A stretch of 35,539 nt of DNA from Dongia sedimenti (lineage in GTDB: Bacteria; Pseudomonadota; Alphaproteobacteria; Dongiales; Dongiaceae). This document shows positions 1 through 7,487 of the stretch, one piece after another (positions within the stretch are counted from its first letter, which is position 1; each line of letters starts with the position of its first letter). The position numbers were made by a program, and so were the translations under genes. The notes beneath the pieces are model-generated. The model saw only the letters and a list, made by a program, of their open reading frames with translations, had not been told where the DNA came from and made no database searches. The DNA lies in the NCBI GenBank assembly GCA_030715195.1, contig JAUYVI010000016.1, forward strand, positions 1-35,539, written 5' to 3'.

Positions 1-1539
1 AACACCGGCGCGAACACGCTGACTGGCGGCGCCGGGAACGACACGTTGGATGGCGGTGCCGGCAACGACACGCTGATTGGTGGCAGCGGCAACGACATCT
101 ACGTCGTTGAGAATACGGGCGATGTCGTCACAGAGAATGCCAGCGAAGGTACCGATCTGGTGCAGAGCTCGGTCACGATCACCTTGCTGGCCAATGTCGA
201 GAACCTGACTCTGACCGGCGGTGCGGCGATCAACGGGACCGGCAACGGTTCGGACAACGTGATCGCTGGCAACACCGCCGTAAACACCCTGACTGGCGGT
301 GCGGGTAATGACACGCTCGACGGCGGTGGCGGGGCCGACACACTGATTGGGGGCACCGGCAACGATATTTATGTCGTCGACAACACCAGCGACGTGATCA
401 CGGAGAATGCAGCTGAAGGTACCGATCTGGTTCAGAGCTCGGTGACCTTCGTTTTGGCGGCCAATGTCGAGAATCTCACCCTGACTGGAACAATATCAGT
501 CAACGGCACTGGCAACAGCCTAGCCAACACCCTGACAGGGAATAGCGGCGACAACACCTTGAACGGCGGCAGCGGTGCCGACACGCTGATCGGTGGCGCC
601 GGCAACGATACTTATGTCATCGACAACACCAGCGACGTGATCACGGAAGGTGGGAGTGACACCAGTGATACCGTACTCAGCTCCCTCGTGGATACGACGC
701 TCGGCAGCAATCTTGAGAATCTCACGCTGACGCGCGCGGACTGGGAGGTCAACGGCACCGGCAATAGCCTCAACAACACCATCATCGGCCAGGAGAACAA
801 CAACATACTGACCGGCGGCGCGGGCAACGATACGCTCGACGGGAAGTCGGGCGATGACCGGCTAGTCGGAGGCACCGATGATGACACCTACTATGTCGAT
901 AGCTGGGACGACGTGGTCGTCGAGAATGCGGGAGAAGGCATCGATACGGTCATCTCTTCTGTCACCCATGCTCTGGCTGCCAATGTAGAGAACGTGACGC
1001 TCACTGGTACCGCCGACGAAGCCGACGGCAATGCTCTGAATAACAAGATCATCGGGTCTGCGGTCGATAACTATATCTGGGGCGACGACGGAGACGACGA
1101 TCTCAATGGCGGCGCTGGCAACGACCTAGTCCAGGGCGGCAAAGGGGCGGACACCTATCGCTTCGACCGAGGCGGAGGCACGGACACGCTAGGCGTCTGG
1201 GACAGCGATGGTAGCGCCGACAAGCTGATCTTTGGGGCAAACGTCGCGACCGACCAACTCTGGTTCCGAACCATCAACAATGACGCAGGTGCCACTGCGA
1301 ATGATCTCGAGGTCAGCATCATCGGAACGACCGACAAGATCTATCTGAATGACTGGTTTGCCAGCTCGGCCGACCAGGTCGAGCGCGTCCAGGCCGCCGG
1401 CAAGTATGCGCAGGCCAGCGACGTCCAGGCACTGGTGAATGCCATGTCGTCCTTCAGTCCACCACCTCTCGGGCAGACGACGCTCGACTCCACTCGGGCG
1501 AATGCACTTGCAGCAACATTGGCCGCAAGCTGGCATTGA
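1..1539 (+). CDS. RTX calcium-binding exoprotein, 3' part (5' end outside window)
   Basis: The reading frame is open from base 1, so the true start lies upstream; the first in-window start-like codon (TTG at 46) is not credible. The protein is built of glycine/aspartate-rich nonapeptides of the GGxGxD type, such as GGAGNDTL and GGSGNDIY, which bind calcium in beta-rolls in RTX proteins. Four longer units of roughly 90-100 residues each carry a variant of TDLVQSSVT..LAANVENLTLTG; the third and fourth have diverged. The last ~60 residues lack repeats and end in a small-residue-rich tail (ANALAATLAASWH), as expected for an uncleaved type I secretion signal. The protein is probably exported by an ABC/MFP/OMP system, but no such genes are in view. 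No enzymatic domain is visible in this part, so it may be an adhesin, an S-layer-like protein or the tail of an enzyme. Confidence 0.9.
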   Translation, partial: NTGANTLTGGAGNDTLDGGAGNDTLIGGSGNDIYVVENTGDVVTENASEGTDLVQSSVTITLLANVENLTLTGGAAINGTGNGSDNVIAGNTAVNTLTGGAGNDTLDGGGGADTLIGGTGNDIYVVDNTSDVITENAAEGTDLVQSSVTFVLAANVENLTLTGTISVNGTGNSLANTLTGNSGDNTLNGGSGADTLIGGAGNDTYVIDNTSDVITEGGSDTSDTVLSSLVDTTLGSNLENLTLTRADWEVNGTGNSLNNTIIGQENNNILTGGAGNDTLDGKSGDDRLVGGTDDDTYYVDSWDDVVVENAGEGIDTVISSVTHALAANVENVTLTGTADEADGNALNNKIIGSAVDNYIWGDDGDDDLNGGAGNDLVQGGKGADTYRFDRGGGTDTLGVWDSDGSADKLIFGANVATDQLWFRTINNDAGATANDLEVSIIGTTDKIYLNDWFASSADQVERVQAAGKYAQASDVQALVNAMSSFSPPPLGQTTLDSTRANALAATLAASWH

Positions 1540-1681
1540 TGGTTACTCTGAGTGGTGCTGCAGTTCTGCCGGACGCTCGTCCAAGCTCTCCGGGGTGACG
1601 ACGAGCGCCGGCGGACGGACTAGGCAAAATAAGTGTCCGGCCGTAAGCGTTAAGCGCTCGCCATTGCCTCTGCGCTTTCGC

Positions 1682-1891
1682 ACCGAGTGCATAAGGCGGT
1701 GCGTAGGCGTCGCGGCTGTCGTTCATTCGGCCGCGCATGTAGGGGTCGAGCGACAGACAGAGGTTGCGCAGTAGCAATTCGCCCTCGCTTGGTACCGGCA
1801 CAGGGACATCAATGATACGGAAGTCGTCGGGCACCGGCGCGCCCTGCGGTCTCCTGGCGAGTTGTACCTGCCGGTTCAGAGTCTCGGTCAT
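1682..1891 (-). pseudogene. Truncated NADP-dependent oxidoreductase (MDR/CurA-like), N-terminal fragment
   Basis: From the ATG at 1891 the first ~70 residues match the N-terminus of the zinc-less medium-chain reductase family (CurA / 2-alkenal reductase type). Recognisable stretches are LNRQVQLARRPQGAPVPDDF and LSLDPYMRGRMND. After the family motif ending in ALG (near 1682) the similarity stops. The frame then runs on to a stop at 1454 with unrelated arginine-rich sequence that overlaps the RTX gene antisense. Intact members have about 330-345 residues, so the substrate and most of the cofactor domain are missing. It lies 59 bp downstream of the alpha/beta hydrolase on the same strand and was probably the last gene of that operon before a deletion or rearrangement. 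Confidence 0.75.
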
Positions 1892-1950
1892 AGATCGCTT
1901 TCGTGGGGGTGCGTTGATGCGCCGGTCGCAAAGGACCGGCGCGCTGTGGA

Positions 1951-3171
1951 TCAACGGGCGAACTGTCGGCGCAGGAAGTCCAGCACGTCGGCGTCGGCCC
2001 GGCGGATGATGCTGAAGTGGTCCGCGCCGTCGTAGACCTTGTAGGTAAGAGGCACACCGTCGGCCGTCAGCTTGTCCGCGAACTGCGTCTGAAGAGTCTC
2101 CAGAACGAACGGATCGGCATTGCCTTGAACGATCAGGACGGGCTGGTGCAACGTGTAGCCCGGCGTCACCGCGGGATCGTTGGCCGCCAGGAAGGCGTGC
2201 ATCTGCGGCTGACTCGCCCAATCGGCTTTCAGGCCCTTGAAGGCTTTGCCCTTCGCCTTGACCGCCGCATCGATCGTGCCGATCGCCGCAACCGAGCACA
2301 ACGAACGGAAGCGCGGCAGCGTGGCGGCGAGGTCCGGTCCCATGACCGACGCTTCTTCAAAGGAAGGCTGGGTAACCTTCAGGCCGGTCGCCATCAGCGC
2401 GCCCTGGAACTGCTGCATCATCAGGCCCTGATGCGCGGCCGCTTCGTTCGACGCCGCCTTGCCATCCGCACCGAAGCGCGCAGCGTGCGCTTCGATCGCG
2501 ACGTAAGGCGCCGAGGCAACCGTCCCGACAAAGGTGAGTCCCGCCGCTTCGCCGGCCAGAGGCTCGACACCCAGGACGCCGTGCCCCCCATCCGAATGGC
2601 CGACGACCGCCCAGCGGTCCGACAGGCGCGATTCCGCCGCGCGCGCCGCCACGACGCCTGCAATCAGCGAGCGGGCGAGGCTCGACAAGCTGTAGTAGGG
2701 GTAGGGGGTGCTTGCGTCGGGGCCAAGCCCTTCGAGGTCCGGCGCGACCACGGCATAGCCCGCATCAGTAAACTGTCCGATCTGCCAGGCATAATCGCTC
2801 TTGAACCCGTTGCGGGTCAGGCCACCGTCCAGTTCGGGGGTCTGGCTCGGCGCGCACGTTTTCTGTCCGGGCGTGGTGGTGCCGTGTTCCCAGGCGACGA
2901 TCGGCCAGCCACCCGCCGGGGGCGTGCCCTTCGGCGTCAACAGCAGCGTCGTGGCCGGCACCGGATGTCCACCGACCCCGAGCATGGTGTGGTGCAGGAG
3001 CCGGAGATCGGCGTTGACGCCAGGAACCGCCGGCTGCGCCGTCGTCGATTGCAGCGAGATCGGCGCGGTGCCGGCGTCGGCCGCCGCAACCGGAAGGCTG
3101 GAGACGCCGAGCGCGAGGGCCAGGAAAGCGGGGGCCAGGGATCGAGCCGTCCGCGAGAGGGAATGGGTCAT
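1951..3171 (-). CDS. Exported alpha/beta hydrolase (secretory lipase/esterase-like)
   Basis: A 406-residue protein with an N-terminal signal peptide (hydrophobic segment about residues 11-30, ending PVAAADA), so it is probably periplasmic or secreted. The alpha/beta-hydrolase triad can be placed: nucleophile Ser193 in GHSDGG, an acid at Asp353 in QGNADPFV, and His385 in DGADHFSII. A WEHGTTT segment near residue 94 fits the oxyanion region of secretory-lipase-like enzymes. The substrate is unknown; an ester or lactone hydrolase is the safest call. The gene follows the SDR gene by 27 bp on the same strand and precedes the MDR remnant, so the three probably formed one unit controlled by the divergent HxlR regulator. 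Confidence 0.85.
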   Translation of the reverse strand: MTHSLSRTARSLAPAFLALALGVSSLPVAAADAGTAPISLQSTTAQPAVPGVNADLRLLHHTMLGVGGHPVPATTLLLTPKGTPPAGGWPIVAWEHGTTTPGQKTCAPSQTPELDGGLTRNGFKSDYAWQIGQFTDAGYAVVAPDLEGLGPDASTPYPYYSLSSLARSLIAGVVAARAAESRLSDRWAVVGHSDGGHGVLGVEPLAGEAAGLTFVGTVASAPYVAIEAHAARFGADGKAASNEAAAHQGLMMQQFQGALMATGLKVTQPSFEEASVMGPDLAATLPRFRSLCSVAAIGTIDAAVKAKGKAFKGLKADWASQPQMHAFLAANDPAVTPGYTLHQPVLIVQGNADPFVLETLQTQFADKLTADGVPLTYKVYDGADHFSIIRRADADVLDFLRRQFAR

Positions 3172-3198
3172 GTTGCGTCTTTCTCTTTTGGTTGGGGA

Positions 3199-3924
3199 TC
3201 AGACCTGCGCGATGCCGCCATCAACCGGCAGCTCGGCCCCGGTGATGAAGCTGGCCTCCGCGCTGGCGAGAAACAGCGCGGCGGACGCCACTTCGTCGGC
3301 TCGGCCCATGCGGCCGAGGGGGATCAGCTTCGTCAGGGTCTCGCGCACCTCTTCGGACGCTGCCGCGAACATGGCGGTGTCGGTCGGGCCCGGCGCTACG
3401 ACGTTGACGCGGATGTTCCGGGGCGCAAGCTCGTTGGCCCAAGTGCGCGCGAACGAGCGTACCGCCGCCTTGGTCGCCCCGTAGACGCCATAGCCCTTGG
3501 TGCCGATCTCATCGGCGACAGAGCCCACCAGCACCACCGCTCCACCGTCGGGCATGATCGCGGTCGCGGCTTTGGTTGCGAACAGGAGCGAGCGCACGTT
3601 GAGGCCGAACGCCCGATCGAAGTGCTCCGCGCTGACCCCGTCCAGGGTTGCGAACTCTGAGATGCCGGCGTTGACGACGAGCACGTCCACCCGTCCGGCC
3701 TCGCCGCGCACCGCATCGAAGAAAGCGTCGAGGGCCGTGACGTCGGAAGCGTCGACGCGGCGCATGCGCAACGCGCCGACAGCGTCGCTGACATCGCCCT
3801 CTTCGGCGCGGCGGCTGGTCGCGTAGACGGTGGCGCCCTCCACAGCGAAGCGCCGCGCGATGGCTCCGCCGATGCCCTCATGGCCGCCGACGACGACCGC
3901 AATCTTTCCCGGAAGCCTGCTCAT
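3199..3924 (-). CDS. SDR-family NAD(P)-dependent oxidoreductase
   Basis: A 241-residue classical short-chain dehydrogenase/reductase. The N-terminal Rossmann motif reads VVGGHEGIGGAIA (about residues 11-23), a variant of TGxxxGIG. NAG is at 85-87, the catalytic Ser135 in LVGS and the YxxxK pair Tyr148/Lys152 in YGATK. The C-terminus has the usual ALFLAS...FITGAELPVDGG ending. It oxidises or reduces an alcohol/ketone with NAD(P); the substrate cannot be deduced. It is the first gene of the minus-strand unit SDR - hydrolase - MDR remnant and is divergent from a HxlR regulator, a common arrangement in which the regulator represses the oxidoreductase. Confidence 0.92.
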   Translation of the reverse strand: MSRLPGKIAVVVGGHEGIGGAIARRFAVEGATVYATSRRAEEGDVSDAVGALRMRRVDASDVTALDAFFDAVRGEAGRVDVLVVNAGISEFATLDGVSAEHFDRAFGLNVRSLLFATKAATAIMPDGGAVVLVGSVADEIGTKGYGVYGATKAAVRSFARTWANELAPRNIRVNVVAPGPTDTAMFAAASEEVRETLTKLIPLGRMGRADEVASAALFLASAEASFITGAELPVDGGIAQV

Positions 3925-3951
3925 ATGTCCTCACAGCGCTGGTGATGACAT

Positions 3952-3974
3952 TTAGATATAGTTCTTATATCTAA
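3952..3974. promoter_or_regulatory. 23-bp perfect palindrome, probable HxlR operator
   Basis: TTAGATATA (3952-3960) and TATATCTAA (3966-3974) are exact inverted 9-bp arms around a 5-bp spacer. It lies in the 96-bp divergent region between the SDR gene (start 3924) and the HxlR gene (start 4021). HxlR/MarR-type dimers bind AT-rich palindromes of this size. That this is the operator of the adjacent HxlR protein is inferred from position and symmetry. Confidence 0.7.
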
Positions 3975-3998
3975 GAGCAAGAACGCACCTAGTAGTGC

Positions 3999-4022
3999 TT
4001 AGATATCGAGGTGTATACCTAT
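3999..4022. promoter_or_regulatory. Second, degenerate copy of the palindrome over the hxlR ribosome-binding site
   Basis: TTAGATATC (3999-4007) repeats 8 of 9 bases of the first arm. After a 6-bp spacer TATACCTAT (4014-4022) matches the second arm at 7 of 9 positions. The spacer and arm enclose the likely Shine-Dalgarno GAGGTG (4008-4013) and reach the ATG at 4021. Binding here would block expression of the regulator itself, suggesting autoregulation. Confidence 0.5.
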
Positions 4023-4392
4023 GGCCCTTGCTGTTCTCGAACTGCCGCTCGACGTGGCCAAGACCCGGCCCATCCTCGAAGAGATCGCCAACAAATGGAC
4101 GTTGCTGATCCTCAACGTCCTGTGCACGCGACCGGCGCGATTCAACGACCTGAAACGGCGCCTTGACGGCATCACCCACAAGGCGCTGTCCGATGCCCTG
4201 AAGCGGCTGGAGCGGAACGGTCTCGTCAGCCGCAGAATACTCCCGACGCAGCCGATCGGCGTCGAGTACACGATTACCCCTCTTGGCGCATCGCTTCGCG
4301 AGCCCTTCGCCGCGCTCTACAACTGGTCACTCGCCAACGGAAAGAAGTTGCTGGCGGCACAGTCTGCTTACGATGAAGCGAGGGGAGACTGA
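4021..4392 (+). CDS. HxlR-family transcriptional regulator
   Basis: A 123-residue winged-helix protein of the HxlR/YodB family. The family core is clear: IANKWTLLILNVL (about residues 22-34), RFNDLKRRLDGITHKALSDALKRLERNGLVSR (about 40-71) and the wing VEYTITPLG (about 81-89). The usual N-terminal redox cysteine of YodB-like members is absent; the only cysteine is Cys35. The ATG at 4021 has a good Shine-Dalgarno, GAGGTG, seven bases upstream. Divergence from the SDR gene and the palindromes between them suggest it represses both itself and the SDR-hydrolase unit, possibly in response to an electrophile or substrate of those enzymes. Confidence 0.92.
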   Translation: MALAVLELPLDVAKTRPILEEIANKWTLLILNVLCTRPARFNDLKRRLDGITHKALSDALKRLERNGLVSRRILPTQPIGVEYTITPLGASLREPFAALYNWSLANGKKLLAAQSAYDEARGD

Positions 4393-4625
4393 GCCTTCAA
4401 GGAAGAGGTCTGGGAGCCTTTACGGCTTGAGCGCCCTTTGTCCGGCCAATGCCGCCATAGCAATCAGGGCCGCGAAGACGCTCAACATTCGCGATGTCGT
4501 AGAAGGGTGAGGAAATTGCGGGTAACCCCATCGGGCGACACCCTCCCCGTGTCCCTTCAGTTCGAGCGAATTGAATAGGCCCGCGCCAGTCTCGGCGGAA
4601 AATGTGAGCAGCGCAGGCGTGGGAT

Positions 4626-4649
4626 GGCAGCTCCTGGCGCAGAGCGGAC
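4626..4649 (+). repeat. Dispersed short repeat, copy A
   Basis: A 24-bp sequence with core CTCCTGGCGCAGAGCGGAC. It matches the copy at 21945-21968 at 22 of 24 positions and is related to the copies at 6075, 22433 and 26193. The family core is GGCGCAAAGCGGACAT. Similar short sequences are scattered between genes in many alphaproteobacterial genomes (from memory, not searched). Confidence 0.6.
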
Positions 4650-4657
4650 CTGCGTCT

Positions 4658-4798
4658 CTAAAGTGAATCGCCAGCCTTCGGACGTACCCTCGATCTACCG
4701 CGGGCGTCCATGACCGCCTTGATACGCGCACCGGTCTTTGGAATCTTGAAAGTTCCGATGCGACGATCAAACTCACACTCAAGTCTCCTCTGTGTCAG
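4658..4798 (-). pseudogene. C-terminal gene fragment, family member 1 (unknown family)
   Basis: Read on the minus strand this encodes a 46-residue tail containing EFDRRIGTFKIPKTGARIKA and ARGRSRVRPKAGDSL before a TAG at 4658-4660. The same tail is encoded at 25826-25990: over 45 aligned residues 30 are identical, and the DNA aligns without gaps for about 130 bp. No start codon lies close upstream and the open frame beyond the fragment has no support, so it looks like the 3' remnant of a gene. The family is not recognised; the highly charged helix-like sequence gives no function. Confidence 0.5.
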
Positions 4799-5258
4799 TC
4801 GGCCTACTAGGCCGTCTGGGGTTTCAGCCGCCCAACAGTGAGACTTTGAATTTGATCTCTTCTGGCTGCGCGGATCGCTTATGGCAGCATGTAGCGCGAA
4901 GCGAACCTACCCGACGAGAGGCGCCGCGCGCCGTTGCTATGCTGTGCGATTCGATGGCATCCGCGAAACGGATCCAGCGCTCGGGGCGGCGACGCAGCTC
5001 TGTAGCGCGGAACTGGCAATCCGCGGCTGAGTGCATCGCGCATCATTTCACTCGAAGTTCATGAAGCTCCCTTCCCATCGAAAAATTGATCCGAAGCCGC
5101 CAGACGGCAGCCCCGACGATCTAATCTCCGTGAAGAGAGGCGACCAGGCGCCGCGTGTGAGGGCCTCGGTGTTGCCAAGCCGCATTCGAGAAGAAGTGCT
5201 CGAAGCCTGACCCGGGGAAACTTCACCCGTCGGATTGGACGCTCCCCTGCCGAGGATT

Positions 5259-5858
5259 TCAGGGAGCCGGTTGGATCAGTGGTGCCGGTGCCACCGAGAA
5301 CAAAAAGAAATCCATCCAATTGAGGCCGCTCGAGGTTCCGATCGGTATCGCCCTCTCCGACCTTGCGACCTCGCTCACGCACGGCATAGACGTGAGCTCT
5401 TCAATCTCCCGGCGCACGCCAGCGTCATGACCTGTCTGATAGCTGAAGCCGAGGGCGAAGTATCGTGCGACGACGATCGGATCCTTGATGTTCTGAAGGT
5501 TAGCGATGTCTTTGACCCAGGTTTCCCGCTGGCCGTAGTTGTTCCAGCCTTCGCCTCGACGCCGCGGCTGGCCGGCCCATGCCTTCTTGATCTCGATCAC
5601 CGCCGCTTTCCGTGGTTCGCCGCTCCGCGAAATGAGCTTCAAGTCGAGTCGACCCTGGTTGCGGCCGCGGGCACCCTCGACATGAACCAGGAGGCCTAAA
5701 CCTATTGCGGCGGAATAGATCGCGCATTTGATCTGATCTTCCTTAGGCGTGACATCTTCCGACCCGATCTCGAAGAGAGCGGCGTAGTCGTCAATGGCTT
5801 GAACGAGTCCCTTGCAGATCGCGGACGTAGCAGTGGACTCGAATATGTCTCTTTCCAT
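5259..5858 (-). CDS. Hypothetical protein with PD-(D/E)XK nuclease-like motif
   Basis: A 199-residue protein from the ATG at 5858. A TTG nine bases upstream also opens the frame, but CGAGG is well spaced (9 nt) for the ATG and abuts the TTG. The central part reads GRLDLKLISRSGEPRKAAVI followed by EIKKAW. This gives the D-(x)n-E-x-K arrangement of PD-(D/E)XK nucleases at about Asp72, Glu89 and Lys91, on a predicted strand-strand hairpin. The N-terminal ~60 residues look helical. No partner methylase or restriction-modification gene is adjacent. It might be an orphan nuclease, a Cas4/RecB-like fold protein or an anti-mobile-element protein; the fold call rests on the motif only. It sits in an accessory region with repeats. 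Confidence 0.6.
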   Translation of the reverse strand: MERDIFESTATSAICKGLVQAIDDYAALFEIGSEDVTPKEDQIKCAIYSAAIGLGLLVHVEGARGRNQGRLDLKLISRSGEPRKAAVIEIKKAWAGQPRRRGEGWNNYGQRETWVKDIANLQNIKDPIVVARYFALGFSYQTGHDAGVRREIEELTSMPCVSEVARSERAIPIGTSSGLNWMDFFLFSVAPAPLIQPAP

Positions 5859-6074
5859 CTCGGTCAACCTCGGATACGCGCCTCGAGCTTAGCCTCCCGG
5901 GCAGGGACCATCCGTCCTTGTTCTATGCGGATTGAGTTGGGATCCATTTCTTTTCATTGGAGCTTCTCTCGGCATTGATAGTTTAGGTGGGTCCGTGCGT
6001 GTATTCGCTTTGCCGGAAATGAGGCGTTTTTGGTCGGGCGCCGGCCTCGGCGCCCATCGGGCGGCTGGGATTAG

Positions 6075-6099
6075 GCGGCTATCGGCGCAAAGCGGACAT
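6075..6099 (+). repeat. Dispersed short repeat, copy B (left border of catabolic island)
   Basis: A 25-bp sequence with core TATCGGCGCAAAGCGGACAT. It is almost identical to copy D (22433-22457) and shares the GGCGCAAA..GGAC core with copies A and C. It lies 20 bp beyond the stop codon of the LysR gene that begins the catabolic cluster. Confidence 0.65.
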
Positions 6100-6119
6100 T
6101 CCCATACGTCAGATCCGTC

Positions 6120-7040
6120 TCAAACGCCGGCGGCCTTTCTTGAGATTTCCTTCACGCGCCGGACGAGATGTTCGGTGAAGGCATTGCAGATCGCCGACTG
6201 AGGAGTCCCCCATGGACGATACAGGCTCAACTCGATCTGCAACTGCGGGATAAACGGGCGGAACTCGACAGCGTGGCGCATTTTCCACGCGGAGATATTG
6301 TCGACAACGCTGATCCCCGCACCTTCGGCCACAAACTGCAGGCAAGCCGAAGCCAGCGTGCATTCGATGCGCATGTTGCGCTTCACGCCGGCTTCCTCGC
6401 AGACGCGGTCGACCTGCAGTCGCAGCGGATCCGTGCTGCCGAAGGAGATGAAGTCCATACCCTCCATGTCGGTTGGGCGGATTTCATCCAGTGCCGCCAG
6501 CGAATGTCCTTTCGGGATCGCGCAAACGGCCCTCGTCGCTGCCAGCAATCGCCGCGTGACCGCGGAATTCTCGATCATCGAGGTCACGGCGATGCCCATA
6601 TCGATCTGGCCGCGGCTCGCCCGCTCGATGACGGTCGCTGACGCACGGATGTCGATCGTGATCGGAACATCGGGATGTGCTTCGGAAAATTCCGAGACGA
6701 TACCGGGAAGCACGGTCAAGCCGATGGCGGGCAGTGAGCAGATATTCAACCGGCCGTTCTGGAGGCTGCGAATGTCTCTGGCCGTGCGGGAGATCTGCCG
6801 GGCCGATTCATAGGTGCGCTGCACTTCGGCATAGAGCATGTGCGCCTCTTGCGTGGGCACGAGCCGCTGCCGATGCTTCTTGAAGACCTCGAACCCGGCT
6901 TTCTGCTGGAAGCGAGCCAGGGTCTTGCTGACGGCGGGCTGCGTGAGCTCCAGGGCTTCGGCGGCGCGGGTGGTCGTGCCGTGCGTCATGATCGCCGCGA
7001 ACACCTCAATCTCGCGAGGCTTGAAGTCCTCCTCATTCAT
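6120..7040 (-). CDS. LysR-type transcriptional regulator of the catabolic island
   Basis: A 306-residue LTTR. The N-terminal winged helix-turn-helix spans about residues 6-65 (EIEVFAAIMTHGTTTRAAEA, then TQPAVSKTLARFQQKAGFEV), followed by a linker helix and a substrate-binding domain. Its start (ATG 7040) faces the (2Fe-2S) gene across 114 bp, the classic position for a LysR activator of a catabolic operon. Opine-catabolism regulators (OccR, NocR) are also LysR proteins, which fits the oxidase genes next door, but the inducer is unknown. The intergenic region contains one GTTATGAAG site (minus strand, 7080-7088) and a related CATAACTTA close to the (2Fe-2S) start. Confidence 0.93.
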   Translation of the reverse strand: MNEEDFKPREIEVFAAIMTHGTTTRAAEALELTQPAVSKTLARFQQKAGFEVFKKHRQRLVPTQEAHMLYAEVQRTYESARQISRTARDIRSLQNGRLNICSLPAIGLTVLPGIVSEFSEAHPDVPITIDIRASATVIERASRGQIDMGIAVTSMIENSAVTRRLLAATRAVCAIPKGHSLAALDEIRPTDMEGMDFISFGSTDPLRLQVDRVCEEAGVKRNMRIECTLASACLQFVAEGAGISVVDNISAWKMRHAVEFRPFIPQLQIELSLYRPWGTPQSAICNAFTEHLVRRVKEISRKAAGV

Positions 7041-7079
7041 CTGCCGTCCCCGTTATCCGTGCCCCGAACCGCCGCACTA

Positions 7080-7088
7080 CTTCATAAC
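7080..7088 (-). promoter_or_regulatory. GTTATGAAG site 1 (putative LysR operator)
   Basis: On the plus strand this reads CTTCATAAC, between the divergent LysR and (2Fe-2S) genes. The same nonamer recurs at 13593-13601, 19583-19591 and 19664-19672, all between genes of this island. A related GCATAACTTA lies at 7135-7144, just upstream of the (2Fe-2S) start. Assignment to the LysR protein is inferred. Confidence 0.5.
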
Positions 7089-7154
7089 TTTTCGACTGAG
7101 ACTTGCCTCATCTTGGAATTGGCGCCCTGATTAGGCATAACTTACGCTGATCTC

Positions 7155-7487
7155 ATGAACAATCCAGACAAGAATGCAGCCACGGACGGTCCGCTGTTTC
7201 GACGGTTACGCGATGAACCCAGGACCGTCCGCGTGGAGCTCGACGGCGAGACAGTGATGGCCGGTGCGCGGGATACGGTCGCCAGCCTTCTGCTCGGCAG
7301 CGTGGCACCCGATCGCTATCGCCGCTCCGCGGCATCCGGTCACCCGCGCGCGCCGCTTTGCATGATGGGTGTCTGTTTCGAATGTCTGGTGGAGATCGAC
7401 GGGCAGACCAACCAGCAGGGTTGCCTGGTGCGGGTGCGCGATGGCATGCGCATCCGGCGGCAGATCCCGGAAGCGGGTCGTTCATGA
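7155..7487 (+). CDS. (2Fe-2S)-binding small subunit of amino-acid/opine-type dehydrogenase (HcnA-like)
   Basis: A 110-residue ferredoxin-like protein. Four cysteines in the plant-type [2Fe-2S] spacing are visible: Cys69, Cys74 and Cys77 in CMMGVCFECLVEIDG and Cys90 in QQGCLV. Proteins of this size and motif are the small subunits of HcnABC (glycine to cyanide), opine oxidases and D-hydroxyproline/proline dehydrogenases, where they relay electrons from the FAD subunits. The stop codon overlaps the next gene's ATG (ATGA), implying translational coupling and a complex. It is the first gene of the divergent operon. Confidence 0.9.
   Translation: MNNPDKNAATDGPLFRRLRDEPRTVRVELDGETVMAGARDTVASLLLGSVAPDRYRRSAASGHPRAPLCMMGVCFECLVEIDGQTNQQGCLVRVRDGMRIRRQIPEAGRS

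Larger units (their letters stand above)
4393..5258. other. Accessory stretch without an intact gene
   Basis: About 870 bp between the HxlR gene and the PD-(D/E)XK-like gene. Reading frames on both strands are short and have no recognisable family signature. It contains one copy of the short dispersed repeat (4626-4649) and a gene fragment on the minus strand (4658-4798). The remaining part, about 4800-5258, holds nothing I can identify. Confidence 0.6.

Noticed and set aside
1-1100. Regularly spaced DNA repeats that could suggest a CRISPR-like array
   Set aside because: They are in-frame codons for GGxGxD nonapeptides and longer RTX units; spacing and variation follow the protein repeat.
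2017-3660. 547-codon plus-strand open frame
   Set aside because: Antisense to the alpha/beta hydrolase and SDR genes, both with clear catalytic motifs.
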